From contig NZ_CACOFR010000010.1 in NCBI RefSeq assembly GCF_902626525.1, forward strand, positions 1 through 64,000: a DNA stretch of 64,000 nucleotides, given 5' to 3'. A model generated the notes under the pieces. The model did no database searches. It was not told the DNA's origin and was given only the letters and a program-made list of their open reading frames with translations. The translations under genes were made by a program, and so were the position numbers. Source of the DNA: an uncultured Prochlorococcus sp. (GTDB taxonomy: Bacteria > Cyanobacteriota > Cyanobacteriia > PCC-6307 > Cyanobiaceae). Every line of letters begins with the position of its first letter. Position 1 is the stretch's first letter. Positions 22,120-33,249 of the stretch are shown here, in pieces.

Positions 22120-23658
22120 TTAATTAATGTTTGAGATTAATCCTATTAATTTAGCTAAAGTAAGCTGCTGACTGAGAGCATTAGTTGAAGATTCATATAA
22201 ATTTATGGCAATTTTTGGCCAAAAACCTATTACTAAAGTAGGTAACAATAAACTGAAACCAATTGTCAATTCTCTGCCATTCATTTCTTTAACTGTTGCA
22301 AGTGCTGGAATTCTAGGTCCAAAAAATACTCTTCTACACATTGATAGTAGATATATTGGAGTTAGGACTAAACCAATAGCTGCTACAAGAATTGTGATTG
22401 ATCTAAAGAGAGAGCTGAATCCCTCTTGACTAGTGATGCCTAGAAATATAGTTATTTCGCTAATAAAGCCGCTCATGCCAGGTAATGCCAAAGAAGCTAA
22501 AGAGCTTGCTAAGAAAAAAGCAAAAGTTATTGGCAAGACTTTTGCTAAACCACCCATATTTGGAATTGAAAGAGTATTTGTTCTTTCATAGAATGAACCT
22601 GTAACAAAAAACATAGCTGCTGCGATAAGTCCGTGACTTATCATTTGAAGCATTGCTCCGCTTATACCTAAAGCGTCCACTGCACCTATTCCAAGCAGGA
22701 CGAAACCCATATGGCTTACAGAGCTACATGCAATTCTCCTTTTGACATTATCCTGTGCAAATGCATTTAGTGCACCGTAAATTATATTAATGATTCCAAG
22801 GATAATTAATGCAGGTGCAATTTGCAGATGAACTTCAGGTAATATTTGAACGTTGAATCTTAATAAGGCGTAGCCTCCCATTTTTAAAAGTATTCCCGCC
22901 AGTAACATTGATACTGGAGCATTTGCTTCTCCATGCGCATCCGGTAACCAAGTATGAAGTGGAAAGATAGGTAGTTTTACTCCAAAGCCAATTAAAAAGC
23001 CTAAATAAGATAGTAATGCTAGGCTACCTGTTACGTGTTTATTGGTTAAGTCGGTAATATTTAAAGTAAAAGTTTCACCACTCAATGCAAGGGCTAACCC
23101 ACTTATTAATATTAATAAAGAAGCTAAAGCTGTATAAAGTATAAATTTAGTTGCTGCATATAATTTCTTTTTCCCTCCCCAAATGGCTATAAGAAGATAA
23201 ACAGGCACCAATTCGAGTTCCCAAGCCAAGAAAAATAATAGGAAATCTTGAGAGAGGAAAACTAATGCTTGAGCTGATGCTTGAACTAATAACAGGGCAA
23301 AATATAAATTAGATTTTTTCTTTATTTTCCAGCTTGCTGCAGCTGATAAAAAAGTAATTAACCCACTCAAAGCTACTAAAGGAGCAGATAGCCCATCTAT
23401 ACCAAGAGACCATTCTAAGCCTATTGAGGGCAACCAAGTTGATCTTTCCACAAGTTGCAAAGAGCTATTTGCAGTATTAAATTTTTGAAAAAGTACGCCT
23501 ATTATCAGTAAAAAATCTACAAATAAAAAACTTAATGAGATATTTCTAGGTAGTTCATTGTCTTCACCTTCCTTTGAACTCAAAAAAGGCATTATTAATG
23601 CTCCAATTAAAGGGAGTAAAACAATACAGGATAGCCAAGGAAAAGATTCTAAATTCAT
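22120..23658 (-). CDS. ndhD: NAD(P)H-quinone oxidoreductase chain 4
   Basis: NuoM/NdhD family: '[22 protein letters not shown]', '[38 protein letters not shown]', '[12 protein letters not shown]'. Confidence 0.96.
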   Translation of the reverse strand: MNLESFPWLSCIVLLPLIGALIMPFLSSKEGEDNELPRNISLSFLFVDFLLIIGVLFQKFNTANSSLQLVERSTWLPSIGLEWSLGIDGLSAPLVALSGLITFLSAAASWKIKKKSNLYFALLLVQASAQALVFLSQDFLLFFLAWELELVPVYLLIAIWGGKKKLYAATKFILYTALASLLILISGLALALSGETFTLNITDLTNKHVTGSLALLSYLGFLIGFGVKLPIFPLHTWLPDAHGEANAPVSMLLAGILLKMGGYALLRFNVQILPEVHLQIAPALIILGIINIIYGALNAFAQDNVKRRIACSSVSHMGFVLLGIGAVDALGISGAMLQMISHGLIAAAMFFVTGSFYERTNTLSIPNMGGLAKVLPITFAFFLASSLASLALPGMSGFISEITIFLGITSQEGFSSLFRSITILVAAIGLVLTPIYLLSMCRRVFFGPRIPALATVKEMNGRELTIGFSLLLPTLVIGFWPKIAINLYESSTNALSQQLTLAKLIGLISNIN

Positions 23659-23737
23659 TTATGTAATGAATAATTTTTTTATTCTAGTTGAAGTAGTACT
23701 AGCTTGAGACTATAACATTAAAAATGCCTAAGTAAAA

Positions 23738-24685
23738 CTACTTACCTGAGATAGTACTGAATTGACTGCCTGTTGTTTGTAAGTTTAAAAATGGAGCTCT
23801 ACTTGCTACACCTAATTTCTCCCAAGCTTTTACCATCGCTTGACTAACAAATTTGCCATTTTCTTTCTTACACAAAGCTAAAATGCTTGGCCCAGCACCA
23901 CTAATTGCACAACCTAAAGCCCCTGCTTGTAGTGCTGCATCTTTAACTTCCTCTCCTCCTTTAATAAGTTTCCATCGATATGGTTCATGCAGCTTATCAA
24001 ACATTCCCTCTTTTATTAATTCATCATTTCCAGCTTTTAAGCCATTTAGTAATAAAGTAAGTGCTCCCATATTTATAACTGCATCAGATATCGAAACATT
24101 CTTAGGCATTACTTTCCTTGCTTCACTTGTGCTTAATCGAATGGCAGGTATTGCAACAACAACCTTGATGGAATCGTGCCAATCACATCTTATTATTCTC
24201 CATCTTTGAGAAGATGACCTGGCTGTTAAACAAAGCCCTCCCAAGAGTGAGGGCACTACATTATCAGGATGACCTTCAATATCAATTGCAAGTTCTAGGA
24301 GTTTCTCTTTGGGCAGGGGAGAATCCATTATTGCATTTGCTCCAATTAATCCAGCAACTATTGCTGTAGCACTACTTCCAAGTCCGCGTGCAGGGGGAAC
24401 GGCAAGTTTAACTCTTGCTTCAAGTGCAAAAGAAGACACATTTGCACTCTCCCATACTTTCTGAGCCGCTCTAAAAACTAAGTTTTCCGGTCCTCCTCTT
24501 AAATGATTTCCATCTGTACTTTCCATTATTAAATCAAATCTATCTCCCACTCCATCAATTCTTGTAAAAATAAATTCATTAGACAAATCTAATGCTGCAC
24601 CAAGGCAGTCAAAACCAGGCCCTAAATTTGCAGTTGTCGAAGGTACTGTCACTTTTATTTTTTTTCCAACTTCAGGAATAGACAT
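23738..24685 (-). CDS. thrB: Homoserine kinase
   Basis: GHMP kinase motifs 'VPSTTANLGPGFDCLGAAL', 'PPARGLGSSATAIVAGLIGAN', 'CAISGAGPSILAL'. Confidence 0.97.
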   Translation of the reverse strand: MSIPEVGKKIKVTVPSTTANLGPGFDCLGAALDLSNEFIFTRIDGVGDRFDLIMESTDGNHLRGGPENLVFRAAQKVWESANVSSFALEARVKLAVPPARGLGSSATAIVAGLIGANAIMDSPLPKEKLLELAIDIEGHPDNVVPSLLGGLCLTARSSSQRWRIIRCDWHDSIKVVVAIPAIRLSTSEARKVMPKNVSISDAVINMGALTLLLNGLKAGNDELIKEGMFDKLHEPYRWKLIKGGEEVKDAALQAGALGCAISGAGPSILALCKKENGKFVSQAMVKAWEKLGVASRAPFLNLQTTGSQFSTISGK

Positions 24686-24691
24686 TTTTTA

Positions 24692-25726
24692 CTAAGTTTT
24701 TAAAAGCATTTTTGCTCTGCAGGCTGCACTAAAAAGTCCAAACTCTTCATCTAAAATTATTTTGATAGGTATTGTTTTAAGAATATCTTTTAATCTTCCT
24801 TTATCAAAAAAATGTTTCATAAATAAATCTGATTTAAAGTTTTTGAAATGTTTTGGTGCGGTCCCTCCAGAAATCCATAATCCGCCAAAGCACAATTCTT
24901 GAAGAGCAACATCTCCCAATAAAGAGGCATAAGCGCCTAACCATATCCTCTCAACTTCTATCATTAGCTGATCACCTTCTCTAGAAAGATTGCAAATTTT
25001 TTCAGGTAGTTCTTTTCTTATTCCATCAGAAAATTTAATTTCTTTAAAATATTTTTGTAATGGATGGTTTTTGGCATCAGGTTTGCTTAGTCTCCATTCG
25101 GCAATTCTTGATAAACCAGTGCCGCTAACAATTCTCTCGCAAGATATCCTCTCAACTTTTAGGTAATTCCTTACCCAAATCTTTAATTCCCATTCTAATT
25201 TTGACTTTGGCGAGTATTCAACATGACCTCCTTCACTAGCTAAAACCTTTACATTTCTTCCTGATATTAAGCCTCTTGCAATGCCTAAACCAGTACCTGC
25301 TCCAACAATGGCGTGCAAATCACTATTAGCTCCCTCATAATGGGTTCCATTTTTGATAGTAGAATATTGATTTTTTTTTAAATAAGGGATTCCATAGATT
25401 TGCACAGCAAAATCATTAATTAGCTCGCAGCTCTTAAAATTAAATTTGTTTTGTAATGCCTTTCCAGAAATATTCCATGACAAGTTTATGATTTTTGCGT
25501 TGTTGTTCGATAAAGGACCAGCTACGGCGAAACATGCAGAAGAAGGGTGAGTAATATTTTTACATTTATTTTTAAGAAAATCTTCTAGGATGTTTTCAAA
25601 AGATTCCCAATCGGAAGATATATATTTTTTTTTTAAAATTAAGATGGGAGAATCATCGTTTAAATCTTTTTTGAAAATTCCCAATAGAACCTTCGTCCCC
25701 CCTAAGTCACAAGCGAGAAAATTCAT
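24692..25726 (-). CDS. glk: Glucokinase
   Basis: 'FLACDLGGTKVLLGIF', 'VGAGTGLGIARGL', 'EGGHVEYSP'. The track start at 25762 overlaps thrS by 26 bp; 'MNFLACDLGG' (25726) is the more likely start. Confidence 0.93.
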   Translation of the reverse strand: MNFLACDLGGTKVLLGIFKKDLNDDSPILILKKKYISSDWESFENILEDFLKNKCKNITHPSSACFAVAGPLSNNNAKIINLSWNISGKALQNKFNFKSCELINDFAVQIYGIPYLKKNQYSTIKNGTHYEGANSDLHAIVGAGTGLGIARGLISGRNVKVLASEGGHVEYSPKSKLEWELKIWVRNYLKVERISCERIVSGTGLSRIAEWRLSKPDAKNHPLQKYFKEIKFSDGIRKELPEKICNLSREGDQLMIEVERIWLGAYASLLGDVALQELCFGGLWISGGTAPKHFKNFKSDLFMKHFFDKGRLKDILKTIPIKIILDEEFGLFSAACRAKMLLKT

Positions 25727-25736
25727 ATATTTAAAA

Positions 25737-27653
25737 TTATGCTGTTCTCCCTTTCTTTTCAATTAATTCGTCCATTAATTTATAAAGATTAGGTAAATTA
25801 AAAATTCCTAAATTCCTTCCATCTAAAGCTCTCAAGGCAACTGAATCAATCTCTTGTTCTTTATCTCCAATAACTGCAATTAATGGAAATCTCGCGAGAG
25901 TTGCCTCCCTAATTTTATATCCTATTTTTTCATTTCTAATATCAACTTTTGATCGATAACCATATTTATTTATTATTTCATTAAACTTTAAACATTTTTC
26001 ATTATTTCTATCGGTAATGCTCAATAAAATTATTTGATATGGTGCAAGCCAGATTGGAAATTTAGCTTCATATTGTTCAATTAAAATTCCAATAAATCTT
26101 TCAAAGGATCCAAGAATTGCCCTGTGAAGCATTACTGGATTTCTTTTCTCATTATCTATATCTACGTAAGTTGCATCCAATCTTATAGGCATTGAGAAAT
26201 CAACCTGAATAGTTCCACATTGCCAGACTCTATTAAGACAATCTTTTAGAGAGAATTCTATTTTTGGACCATAAAAAGCACCTTCTCCTGGTTGAAGTTC
26301 CCATTTTAGATTCTTATTATCTAGAGCTTTGGTAAGTGCCTCTTCTGATTTATCCCAAATCTCTTCACTGCCAACCCTTTTTTCAGGACGAGTTGATAAT
26401 TTAATGATGATTTCATCAAAACCAAAAGTTTTGTAAACCTCGAAAACGAGATCTATAAAAGTAGATACCTCATTTTGAATTTGATCTTCTGTGCAGAAGA
26501 TATGTGCATCATCTTGAGTAAAGTTTCTTACTCTCATAAGTCCGTGTAATGCACCAGACGGCTCATTTCTATGACAAGAACCAAATTCAGCAAGTCGAAT
26601 AGGTAAATCCTTATAACTTTTTAACCCTTGATTAAATACTTGTATATGGCATGGACAATTCATTGGTTTAATTGCATAAGTTCTATTTTCTGATGCAGTA
26701 GTAAACATATCGTCTCTAAATTTTTCCCAATGACCTGATTTTTCCCAAAGAGATTTATCAACCGCTTGTGGGGTTTTTATCTCTAGATAATCATTTTTAT
26801 TTAGTATTTCTCTAATGTATTTTTCCAGGACTTGGTAGATCGTCCATCCATTTGGATGCCAAAAAATCATACCTGGTGACTCTTCTTGTATGTGAAAGAG
26901 TGAATGTTTTTTCCCAAGTTTTCTATGATCTCTTTTTTCAGCTTCTTCAATTTTTTTCAAGTAGTCACAAAGCTCTTTCTCTTTTGCCCATGCAGTTCCA
27001 TATATTCGCTGCAATGATTCATTTTCACTTTTACCTCTCCAGTATGAACCGGATAATTTAAGTAACTTAAAATGCCTCAAATGTCTTGTATTAGGGACGT
27101 GAGGTCCTCTACACATGTCAATATATTCTTCGTGTTTATAAAGGTTGATAAGGCCTTCATCAGGAATTTCTTCAATTATGCGTAATTTAAAAGTTTCATT
27201 TCTTTCTTTAAAAGTTTTAATTGCTTCCTCTTTGGAAACTTGCAAAATTTTTATATGATAATTTGTTCTGATTAAGTTATTAATTCTTTCTTCAATTTTT
27301 ATTAAGTCTTCAGGTATAAATCTGTATTCTGAAAAAATATCGTAATAAAAACCATCTTCAATTACAGGACCTATGGCCATTTTTGTTTTGGGGTAAATTT
27401 GTTTAACTGCATGACCAATAAGATGTGCGAAAGAATGTCTAATTATCTCAATTCCTTCTTTATCTTTAGATGTAATGATTACAACTTTGGAATCAGTTTT
27501 TATAGGAAGCGTTGCATCGATAAGAATATCATTTACTTTACCGGCAATTGTTGCTTTAGCTAATCCAGTTCCTATACTTTGTGCAATTTCCAGAACAGTT
27601 ACAGATTTTTCAAAAACCTTTTTTGAACCATCAGGTAAGGTAATTATTGGCAT
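25737..27653 (-). CDS. thrS: Threonyl-tRNA synthetase
   Basis: TGS domain, '[16 protein letters not shown]', '[10 protein letters not shown]', '[13 protein letters not shown]', '[25 protein letters not shown]'. Confidence 0.98.
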   Translation of the reverse strand: MPIITLPDGSKKVFEKSVTVLEIAQSIGTGLAKATIAGKVNDILIDATLPIKTDSKVVIITSKDKEGIEIIRHSFAHLIGHAVKQIYPKTKMAIGPVIEDGFYYDIFSEYRFIPEDLIKIEERINNLIRTNYHIKILQVSKEEAIKTFKERNETFKLRIIEEIPDEGLINLYKHEEYIDMCRGPHVPNTRHLRHFKLLKLSGSYWRGKSENESLQRIYGTAWAKEKELCDYLKKIEEAEKRDHRKLGKKHSLFHIQEESPGMIFWHPNGWTIYQVLEKYIREILNKNDYLEIKTPQAVDKSLWEKSGHWEKFRDDMFTTASENRTYAIKPMNCPCHIQVFNQGLKSYKDLPIRLAEFGSCHRNEPSGALHGLMRVRNFTQDDAHIFCTEDQIQNEVSTFIDLVFEVYKTFGFDEIIIKLSTRPEKRVGSEEIWDKSEEALTKALDNKNLKWELQPGEGAFYGPKIEFSLKDCLNRVWQCGTIQVDFSMPIRLDATYVDIDNEKRNPVMLHRAILGSFERFIGILIEQYEAKFPIWLAPYQIILLSITDRNNEKCLKFNEIINKYGYRSKVDIRNEKIGYKIREATLARFPLIAVIGDKEQEIDSVALRALDGRNLGIFNLPNLYKLMDELIEKKGRTA

Positions 27654-27656
27654 AAT

Positions 27657-28679
27657 TTAGTTCTCCATTTCAAAAAATCCAAGTTTAGATTTAACTCTTT
27701 TTAGAGTTTTATTTGCTAAATCTTCAGCTTTTTCTTTCCCTTCTTTGAGAATATTATTTAATTGATATGGATCATTTATTAAGACTTTATATTTTTCCTG
27801 AATAGGTTCTAGAGATTCTATAAGTTGTTCAGTAATTAATTTTTTAAATGTCCCCCATCCCGTTCCTGAGAATTCTTGTTCACATTTAGAAATTTCTTTG
27901 CCAGATAATATTGAATAAATCATCAGAAGATTTTTAGATTCTGCTCTCTCTGGATTATTAAATTCTATTCCAATAGAACTATCACTTTTTGCTCTTTTTA
28001 TTTTCTTAGTGATTATTTCAGGAGTATCTAATAAATTGATCCTACTACCTTCGTTAGGATCACTTTTACTCATCTTTTTTTTACCATCAATTAAACTCAT
28101 TATTTTTGATCCATTCTCCATAATTATTGGCTGAGGTATTTTTAAAATATTTTTATCTTTACTAAATTTGGCATTAATTCTTTGTTGTGCAATATCTCTG
28201 GCAAGTTCAAGATGTTGTTTTTGATCTTCTCCTACTGGTACGAAGTCAGCGTCGTAAAGAAGGATATCTGCAGCCATTAAGATTGGATAATCAAATAATC
28301 CTATAGATACATTGTTCCCCTGTTGTATAGATTTTTCTTTAAATTGAATCATTCTCTCCATCCAGTTTATAGGGGTCAGGCAATTTAATATCCAACATAG
28401 TTCTGAATGCGCAGAAATTTGACTTTGGACAAAAATTGAGCATATTTTGGGATCTATCCCACAAGCAACATACAAGGCCGCAGTAGAGATAGTGTTCTTA
28501 GATAATGCATTTGGATCATATGCGGCAGTTATTGCGTGCAAATCAACTACACATAGAAATGTTTCATATTGCTCTTGAAGAGTCACCCAATTATTAATTG
28601 CTCCAAGCCAATTTCCTATATGTAAGTCACCAGTTGGCTGAACACCCGAAAGAATCCTTTTTTTATTTGTCATCCTCAT
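27657..28679 (-). CDS. trpS: Tryptophanyl-tRNA synthetase
   Basis: 'SGVQPTGDLHIGNWLGAI' (HIGN) and 'KKMSKSDP' (KMSKS). Confidence 0.98.
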   Translation of the reverse strand: MRMTNKKRILSGVQPTGDLHIGNWLGAINNWVTLQEQYETFLCVVDLHAITAAYDPNALSKNTISTAALYVACGIDPKICSIFVQSQISAHSELCWILNCLTPINWMERMIQFKEKSIQQGNNVSIGLFDYPILMAADILLYDADFVPVGEDQKQHLELARDIAQQRINAKFSKDKNILKIPQPIIMENGSKIMSLIDGKKKMSKSDPNEGSRINLLDTPEIITKKIKRAKSDSSIGIEFNNPERAESKNLLMIYSILSGKEISKCEQEFSGTGWGTFKKLITEQLIESLEPIQEKYKVLINDPYQLNNILKEGKEKAEDLANKTLKRVKSKLGFFEMEN

Positions 28680-29175
28680 CTACTTCGCTTAATTTAATTT
28701 CTTTATCTTCTGCTTTGCTTGATTGAACTTCTTCCTCATTTACTTCGCTTGTTTGAATTTCACTCTCTTCTACTTCGCTAGATTCAGTTTTTTCATTTGA
28801 TGGATTTTTCATAGGTCTCGCAAATGGGTCAGGAGCTGTTTTGGTCTTTCCTTCAAACTGATTTTGTGGTTGTCTATTCGAAGAGGAGTTTTTGTTATTT
28901 TTTGCATATTCTGAGATTGATTTAATTAATTTTTCATCTTTGATCATTTCGCTAAGTGTTCTAACAGAGAAACCCAGAACTGCAACGGTAGACTTTAGCT
29001 GAAAGGTCTCTTGTATTGATTTAACGGCTTTCATTTCGTTATCACTCAATCTTATGCGGAATCCTCCTCCATCTCTTCTGCCACCTGTTCTATCTCTGAA
29101 ATTAGATCTTTCATTATATGATCGTCCTCTGTAATTTTCTTGTCCAGGATTATTGCTGAAATTTGAATTAGACAT
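28663..29175 (-). CDS. Conserved hypothetical with Arg/Gly-rich N-terminus and acidic repeat C-terminus
   Basis: 170 aa; 'NYRGRSYNERSNFRDRTGGRRDGGGFRIRLSDNEMKAVKSIQETF' then acidic 'SEVEESEIQTSEVNEEEVQSSKAEDKEIKLSEVDEDDK'. Confidence 0.7.
   Translation of the reverse strand: MSNSNFSNNPGQENYRGRSYNERSNFRDRTGGRRDGGGFRIRLSDNEMKAVKSIQETFQLKSTVAVLGFSVRTLSEMIKDEKLIKSISEYAKNNKNSSSNRQPQNQFEGKTKTAPDPFARPMKNPSNEKTESSEVEESEIQTSEVNEEEVQSSKAEDKEIKLSEVDEDDK
28681..28785 (-). repeat. 30-bp in-frame tandem repeat, about 3.5 copies, encoding an acidic decapeptide repeat
   Basis: Direct reading: units 28681-28710, 28711-28740, 28741-28770, partial 28771-28785, each beginning tacttcgct(t/a) or tgctttgctt. Confidence 0.85.
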
Positions 29176-29341
29176 CTTGATGTTTCTTAAATTATTTAAA
29201 TAGTCTATTAACTTAGCATCTAGTTATGCAATAAGTCTTTTTAAAACCCTTAAATTTTTATCTTTTGATTAACGACTCATGAAATTTTACTTTTCTCATT
29301 CACAACTTGCATTAAAATAAAACTAGATAAATAAAAGTATT

Positions 29342-30673
29342 GTGTTTGATATTAGAAAAGAAAACCTTTTAAAGGATTTCATAAAGTTTCCTAAAAAGAA
29401 TCTTTTTATAATTTTATTTTTATTAGGTTTTGGGGAATGGTTTGTCAGTGACTTAATTAATTTTGCAGGAGGTTCAATAGGATTTTTTGCGTTGTGTTTG
29501 GGTGGATATTTTTACTTGAAGAATGATAAGCCTAAATTTTATGAGCCAAATAATTTAGATGGTTGGATAAATCTATGTAATGAAGATTTAAATTTTTTTG
29601 AAGAACTTGAATCAACAAATGAATTAGAGAAACAGAATTCAAAAAGACAAAAAATACTTGAATCGATACTTAAAAGATGTAATAAGGAAAAAATAAGTTG
29701 TATTGGACAAAAAGATTATCAAAGTTGTCAATCTGTTTTGAAAAGTCATTTTAAAGCAGATAAGTTTGACTTTGATTTATACGAAAAACTACCAAAATAT
29801 AATTCTTCTGAAATTATTCCTAAAGATGCTTTAAATAGTGATGCGATCTTGTATTTTTTAGAGTTGCCTTTGTCGGCGAATGATTTTTTGTGGCTGGAAA
29901 AGTTTCCTAAAAATATGCCAATTTGGTTGGTAGCTTTAACTTCCAATGAAATAAAAGCAAAAAATCAGATAGAAGACCTAAAGTCTCAAATTTCAAGTGA
30001 CTTTACAAACAAAATTATTACTTTTGATCTAAATAAAAAAGAAACAATAAATATACCTTTTTCTTTAAGGAGGTTTTTTATAAGTTCATCAAAAAATATT
30101 GAAAATACAAAAAAAAGGCTCTTGAGAGAACTTCATGTTACTTGGCAATCTGAAATTGAAGGGATAAGAAGAATGCAGTTAAAAGGAATACAAAGAAAAA
30201 GTCAAATTCTTGTTGCTACAACTGTTTTCTTTTCTCCTATCCCATCCATTGATGTTATGGCAATGACAGTACTAAATTCTCTAATGATTAAAGAAATTAA
30301 GTCTGTATGGGGATGTAATTGGTCTCCTGAAATTTTAGATAAAGTATCTAAAGAGATTTTAAAGACTGCAATTGCTCAGGGAGTTATTGAATGGAGTGGA
30401 CAGACTCTAATTGGCATAACAAAATTACATGGCCCAAATTGGATTGTCTCTGGAACATTTCAGGCTGTCAGTGCTGCTTACTTAACAAGAGTAGTATCAT
30501 GTTCTTTGGCAGATTTTATGGCAATAACGAAAGGAGTAGAAGAACCTGATTTGGATTTTATAAAGAAAAATTCTGAGAAAATTGTTGAAAAAGCATTTGA
30601 AAAAGAAAAGATAAATTGGAAAGGATTTATTTCTGATTTTAGAAAACCACTTATAAAAGTATCTTTTGGTTGA
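29342..30673 (+). CDS. DUF697 (YcjF-like) membrane protein
   Basis: C-terminal 'LVATTVFFSPIPSIDVMAMTVLNSLMIKEI...AVSAAYLTRVVSCSLADFMA' is DUF697-like; N-terminal TM pair; no P-loop seen. Confidence 0.7.
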   Translation: MFDIRKENLLKDFIKFPKKNLFIILFLLGFGEWFVSDLINFAGGSIGFFALCLGGYFYLKNDKPKFYEPNNLDGWINLCNEDLNFFEELESTNELEKQNSKRQKILESILKRCNKEKISCIGQKDYQSCQSVLKSHFKADKFDFDLYEKLPKYNSSEIIPKDALNSDAILYFLELPLSANDFLWLEKFPKNMPIWLVALTSNEIKAKNQIEDLKSQISSDFTNKIITFDLNKKETINIPFSLRRFFISSSKNIENTKKRLLRELHVTWQSEIEGIRRMQLKGIQRKSQILVATTVFFSPIPSIDVMAMTVLNSLMIKEIKSVWGCNWSPEILDKVSKEILKTAIAQGVIEWSGQTLIGITKLHGPNWIVSGTFQAVSAAYLTRVVSCSLADFMAITKGVEEPDLDFIKKNSEKIVEKAFEKEKINWKGFISDFRKPLIKVSFG

Positions 30674-31596
30674 TAATCTCAGGATTAATATTAATTATGA
30701 AAAAAAATATTCTTTTTTTAAGTTTTATACTTCTCATTACTCTTTTTGCAGGCTCCTGTAAAAAAATATCAAATAAAAATGAAAGTAAAGAAGTAATACT
30801 TGCAAGCTTTACAGTTTTGGCGGACATGATTAGAAATGTTGCTAATGATGATTTTATTGTTAGATCAATAACAAAACCTGGAGTTGAAGTTCATGGTTAC
30901 CAACCAACTCCAAGCGATTTGGTAAAAGCATCTAGTGCTTTTGTCTTTGTTGACAATGGATTTGGATTTGAATTATGGGCAGAAAAATTTGTTTCAAATT
31001 TAAAAGTTAAAAGAATTACTGTTGCAAAAGATTTAGATCCTGTTTTTATTAGTGAAGATTTTTACAAAGGTAAACCCAACCCTCATGCCTGGATTTCACC
31101 AAAAAGAGGGATGCTATATGTTGATATTCTCGTGGATTCTTTATCAGAATTGAGACCATCTAAAAGGAAAGTTTTTGAAGAAAATGGAAAAATATATAAA
31201 GATAAACTCTCAAAGATTGATAAAGAATTTTCACTTTTTATTAACAACTTAAATAAAGACAGAAGGTATCTAGTAAGTTGTGAAGGAGCTTTTTCCTATT
31301 TAACAAATGATTATGGATTAGAGGAAGTTTATTTGTGGCCAGTTAATGCTGAGAGTCAAATTACTCCCAAAAAAATGGCACAAACAATCTCAATAGTTAA
31401 AGATAAAAATGTTCCATCTGTATTTTGCGAAAGTACTGTAAGTAATGAATCTCAAATGGTTGTTGTAAACGAAACTGAAGCTAATTTTGGAGGGAATCTT
31501 TTCGTTGATTCATTATCTGATGATAGTGGTCCTGCCAGTTCTTATATAAAAATGCTTGAGCATAATTTGGATCTAATTAAAAAAGGGCTTTTTTGA
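30670..31596 (+). CDS. mntC: Metal (Mn/Zn) ABC transporter, substrate-binding protein
   Basis: 'VILASFTVLADMIRNVANDDFIVRSITKPGVEVHGYQPTPSDLVKASSA', 'NPHAWISPKRGMLY', 'FCESTVSNESQM' are cluster A-I SBP motifs. Metal identity not provable from sequence alone. Confidence 0.88.
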   Translation: MIISGLILIMKKNILFLSFILLITLFAGSCKKISNKNESKEVILASFTVLADMIRNVANDDFIVRSITKPGVEVHGYQPTPSDLVKASSAFVFVDNGFGFELWAEKFVSNLKVKRITVAKDLDPVFISEDFYKGKPNPHAWISPKRGMLYVDILVDSLSELRPSKRKVFEENGKIYKDKLSKIDKEFSLFINNLNKDRRYLVSCEGAFSYLTNDYGLEEVYLWPVNAESQITPKKMAQTISIVKDKNVPSVFCESTVSNESQMVVVNETEANFGGNLFVDSLSDDSGPASSYIKMLEHNLDLIKKGLF

Positions 31597-31599
31597 ATT

Positions 31600-32364
31600 A
31601 TGGAAACAACTAATTATCAAAATTTTAGGATTGATGCAGAGAATATTTGCGTAGATTACAACGGTAAGGTTGCTTTGTATGATGCAAATTTAAAATTGAA
31701 ACCTGGTCAGATATGTGGGTTAGTTGGGATGAACGGAGCTGGTAAAACAACTTTTTTTAATGCTTTGACTGGTTTTGTAAATATTTCAAAGGGAAAAATT
31801 AGAATTAATGGAGAGTCAGTAAGAGCTGCTCAAAAAGATCAGTCAATTGCTTATGTTCCTCAAAATGAGGGAATTGATAGTCAATTCCCAATAAATGTTT
31901 GGGATGTAGTAATGATGGGAAGATATGGCTCGATGAATATTTTTAGGTGTCCTAGAGAGTCTGATGTTCAGGCGGTTAAAGATGCTATTGAGAGAGTTGA
32001 TCTTACTGATCATTTATCTACACCCATTGGAAACTTATCTGGAGGTCAGAGAAAACGAACTTTTTTAGCTAGAGCAATTGCGCAAAGAGCTTCAATACTT
32101 CTCCTTGATGAGCCTTTTTCAGGTGTTGATATAAGAACTGAAAAACTTATCTCAGAATTATTTATTCAATTTAAAAATGAGGGAAAAACTATCTTATTAT
32201 CAACGCATGATATGATTCATGTCCGTGAATTTTGTGATTTGGTCCTTTTAATAAATAAAACTGTTGTAGCTTATGGCGAGATGTCTGAAGTCTTCACTCC
32301 TGAAAATATTACAACCACTTTTGGTGGGATCTCACCTGATTTCTTATTTGGACCTGAATCCTAA
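31600..32364 (+). CDS. mntA: Metal (Mn/Zn) ABC transporter, ATP-binding protein
   Basis: Walker A 'GMNGAGKTTFF', signature 'LSGGQRKRTFLARA', Walker B 'ILLLDEPFSGVD'. Confidence 0.93.
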   Translation: METTNYQNFRIDAENICVDYNGKVALYDANLKLKPGQICGLVGMNGAGKTTFFNALTGFVNISKGKIRINGESVRAAQKDQSIAYVPQNEGIDSQFPINVWDVVMMGRYGSMNIFRCPRESDVQAVKDAIERVDLTDHLSTPIGNLSGGQRKRTFLARAIAQRASILLLDEPFSGVDIRTEKLISELFIQFKNEGKTILLSTHDMIHVREFCDLVLLINKTVVAYGEMSEVFTPENITTTFGGISPDFLFGPES

Positions 32365-32375
32365 ATTTTAATCAT

Positions 32376-33242
32376 ATGGCCCTCTGTTCTTTTTTAACTT
32401 TAGATTCGTTGATAACAGATCCTTTAACTCATGAATTTATGAGAAAAGCACTTCTTATAAGTTCGTTAGTGGCAGCTGTTTGTGGTTTTTTATCTAGCTA
32501 TTTGACTCTTAAAGGATGGGCTTTAATGGGAGATGCAGTGTCACATTCAGTAATGCCCGGTGTCGTGGTTGCTTATGCACTAGGTCTTCCTTTCTCTTTT
32601 GGAGCATTTATTTTCGGAGTTGGTTCTGTAGCATTGATAGGATTTATCAAGCAGAAATCCAGAGTTAAGGAAGATACTGTTATTGGTTTGGTATTTACTG
32701 GATTTTTTGCTCTCGGAATCGTATTGGTTTCTAAGATTAAAAGTAATATTGACCTGCACTCTATCCTTTTTGGTAGTCCATTAGGAATATCTCTTTCAGA
32801 TGTCAAGCAAACCATATTCATTTCGTTCTTGGTAGTAATTCTTTTATCAGTTTTTAGAAAAGATTTAATGCTTTATTGTTTTGATCCTAGGCATGCAAAA
32901 ACAGTTGGGATTAATGTATTTTTTCTTCATTATTTACTCCTTACATGTTTATCGTTGGCAGCAGTTGTGGGACTGCAGTCTGTTGGAATTATTTTGGTAG
33001 TCGCAATGTTGATTACACCAGGCGCTACGGCATATTTACTTACTGATAAGTTTGATAATATGACCATAATTTCAGTATTCAGTGCAATTACCTCAAGCCT
33101 TATAGGAATCTACGTTAGCTTTTGGTTTGATCTTGAAACAGGTGGATCAATTGTCTTGGCACAAACTTTTATATTTTTATTCGCGTTTTTATTCGCTCCA
33201 AGATATGGAATATTTAAGTTAAAAAAAATATTTGCTGGGTAA
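32376..33242 (+). CDS. mntB: Metal (Mn/Zn) ABC transporter, permease
   Basis: ABC-3 permease family: 'GWALMGDAVSHSVMPGVVVAYALGLPFSFGAFIFG', 'VGIILVVAMLITPGATAYLLT'. Confidence 0.93.
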   Translation: MALCSFLTLDSLITDPLTHEFMRKALLISSLVAAVCGFLSSYLTLKGWALMGDAVSHSVMPGVVVAYALGLPFSFGAFIFGVGSVALIGFIKQKSRVKEDTVIGLVFTGFFALGIVLVSKIKSNIDLHSILFGSPLGISLSDVKQTIFISFLVVILLSVFRKDLMLYCFDPRHAKTVGINVFFLHYLLLTCLSLAAVVGLQSVGIILVVAMLITPGATAYLLTDKFDNMTIISVFSAITSSLIGIYVSFWFDLETGGSIVLAQTFIFLFAFLFAPRYGIFKLKKIFAG

Positions 33243-33249
33243 AATAATA

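Noticed and set aside
23853-24209. 118-aa plus-strand ORF
   Set aside because: Antisense to thrB, which has unambiguous GHMP kinase motifs; the shadow ORF has no recognisable domain.
28681-28785. 30-bp direct repeats as a possible CRISPR or iteron array
   Set aside because: Contiguous, degenerate, in frame within a CDS, no spacers and no cas genes nearby.
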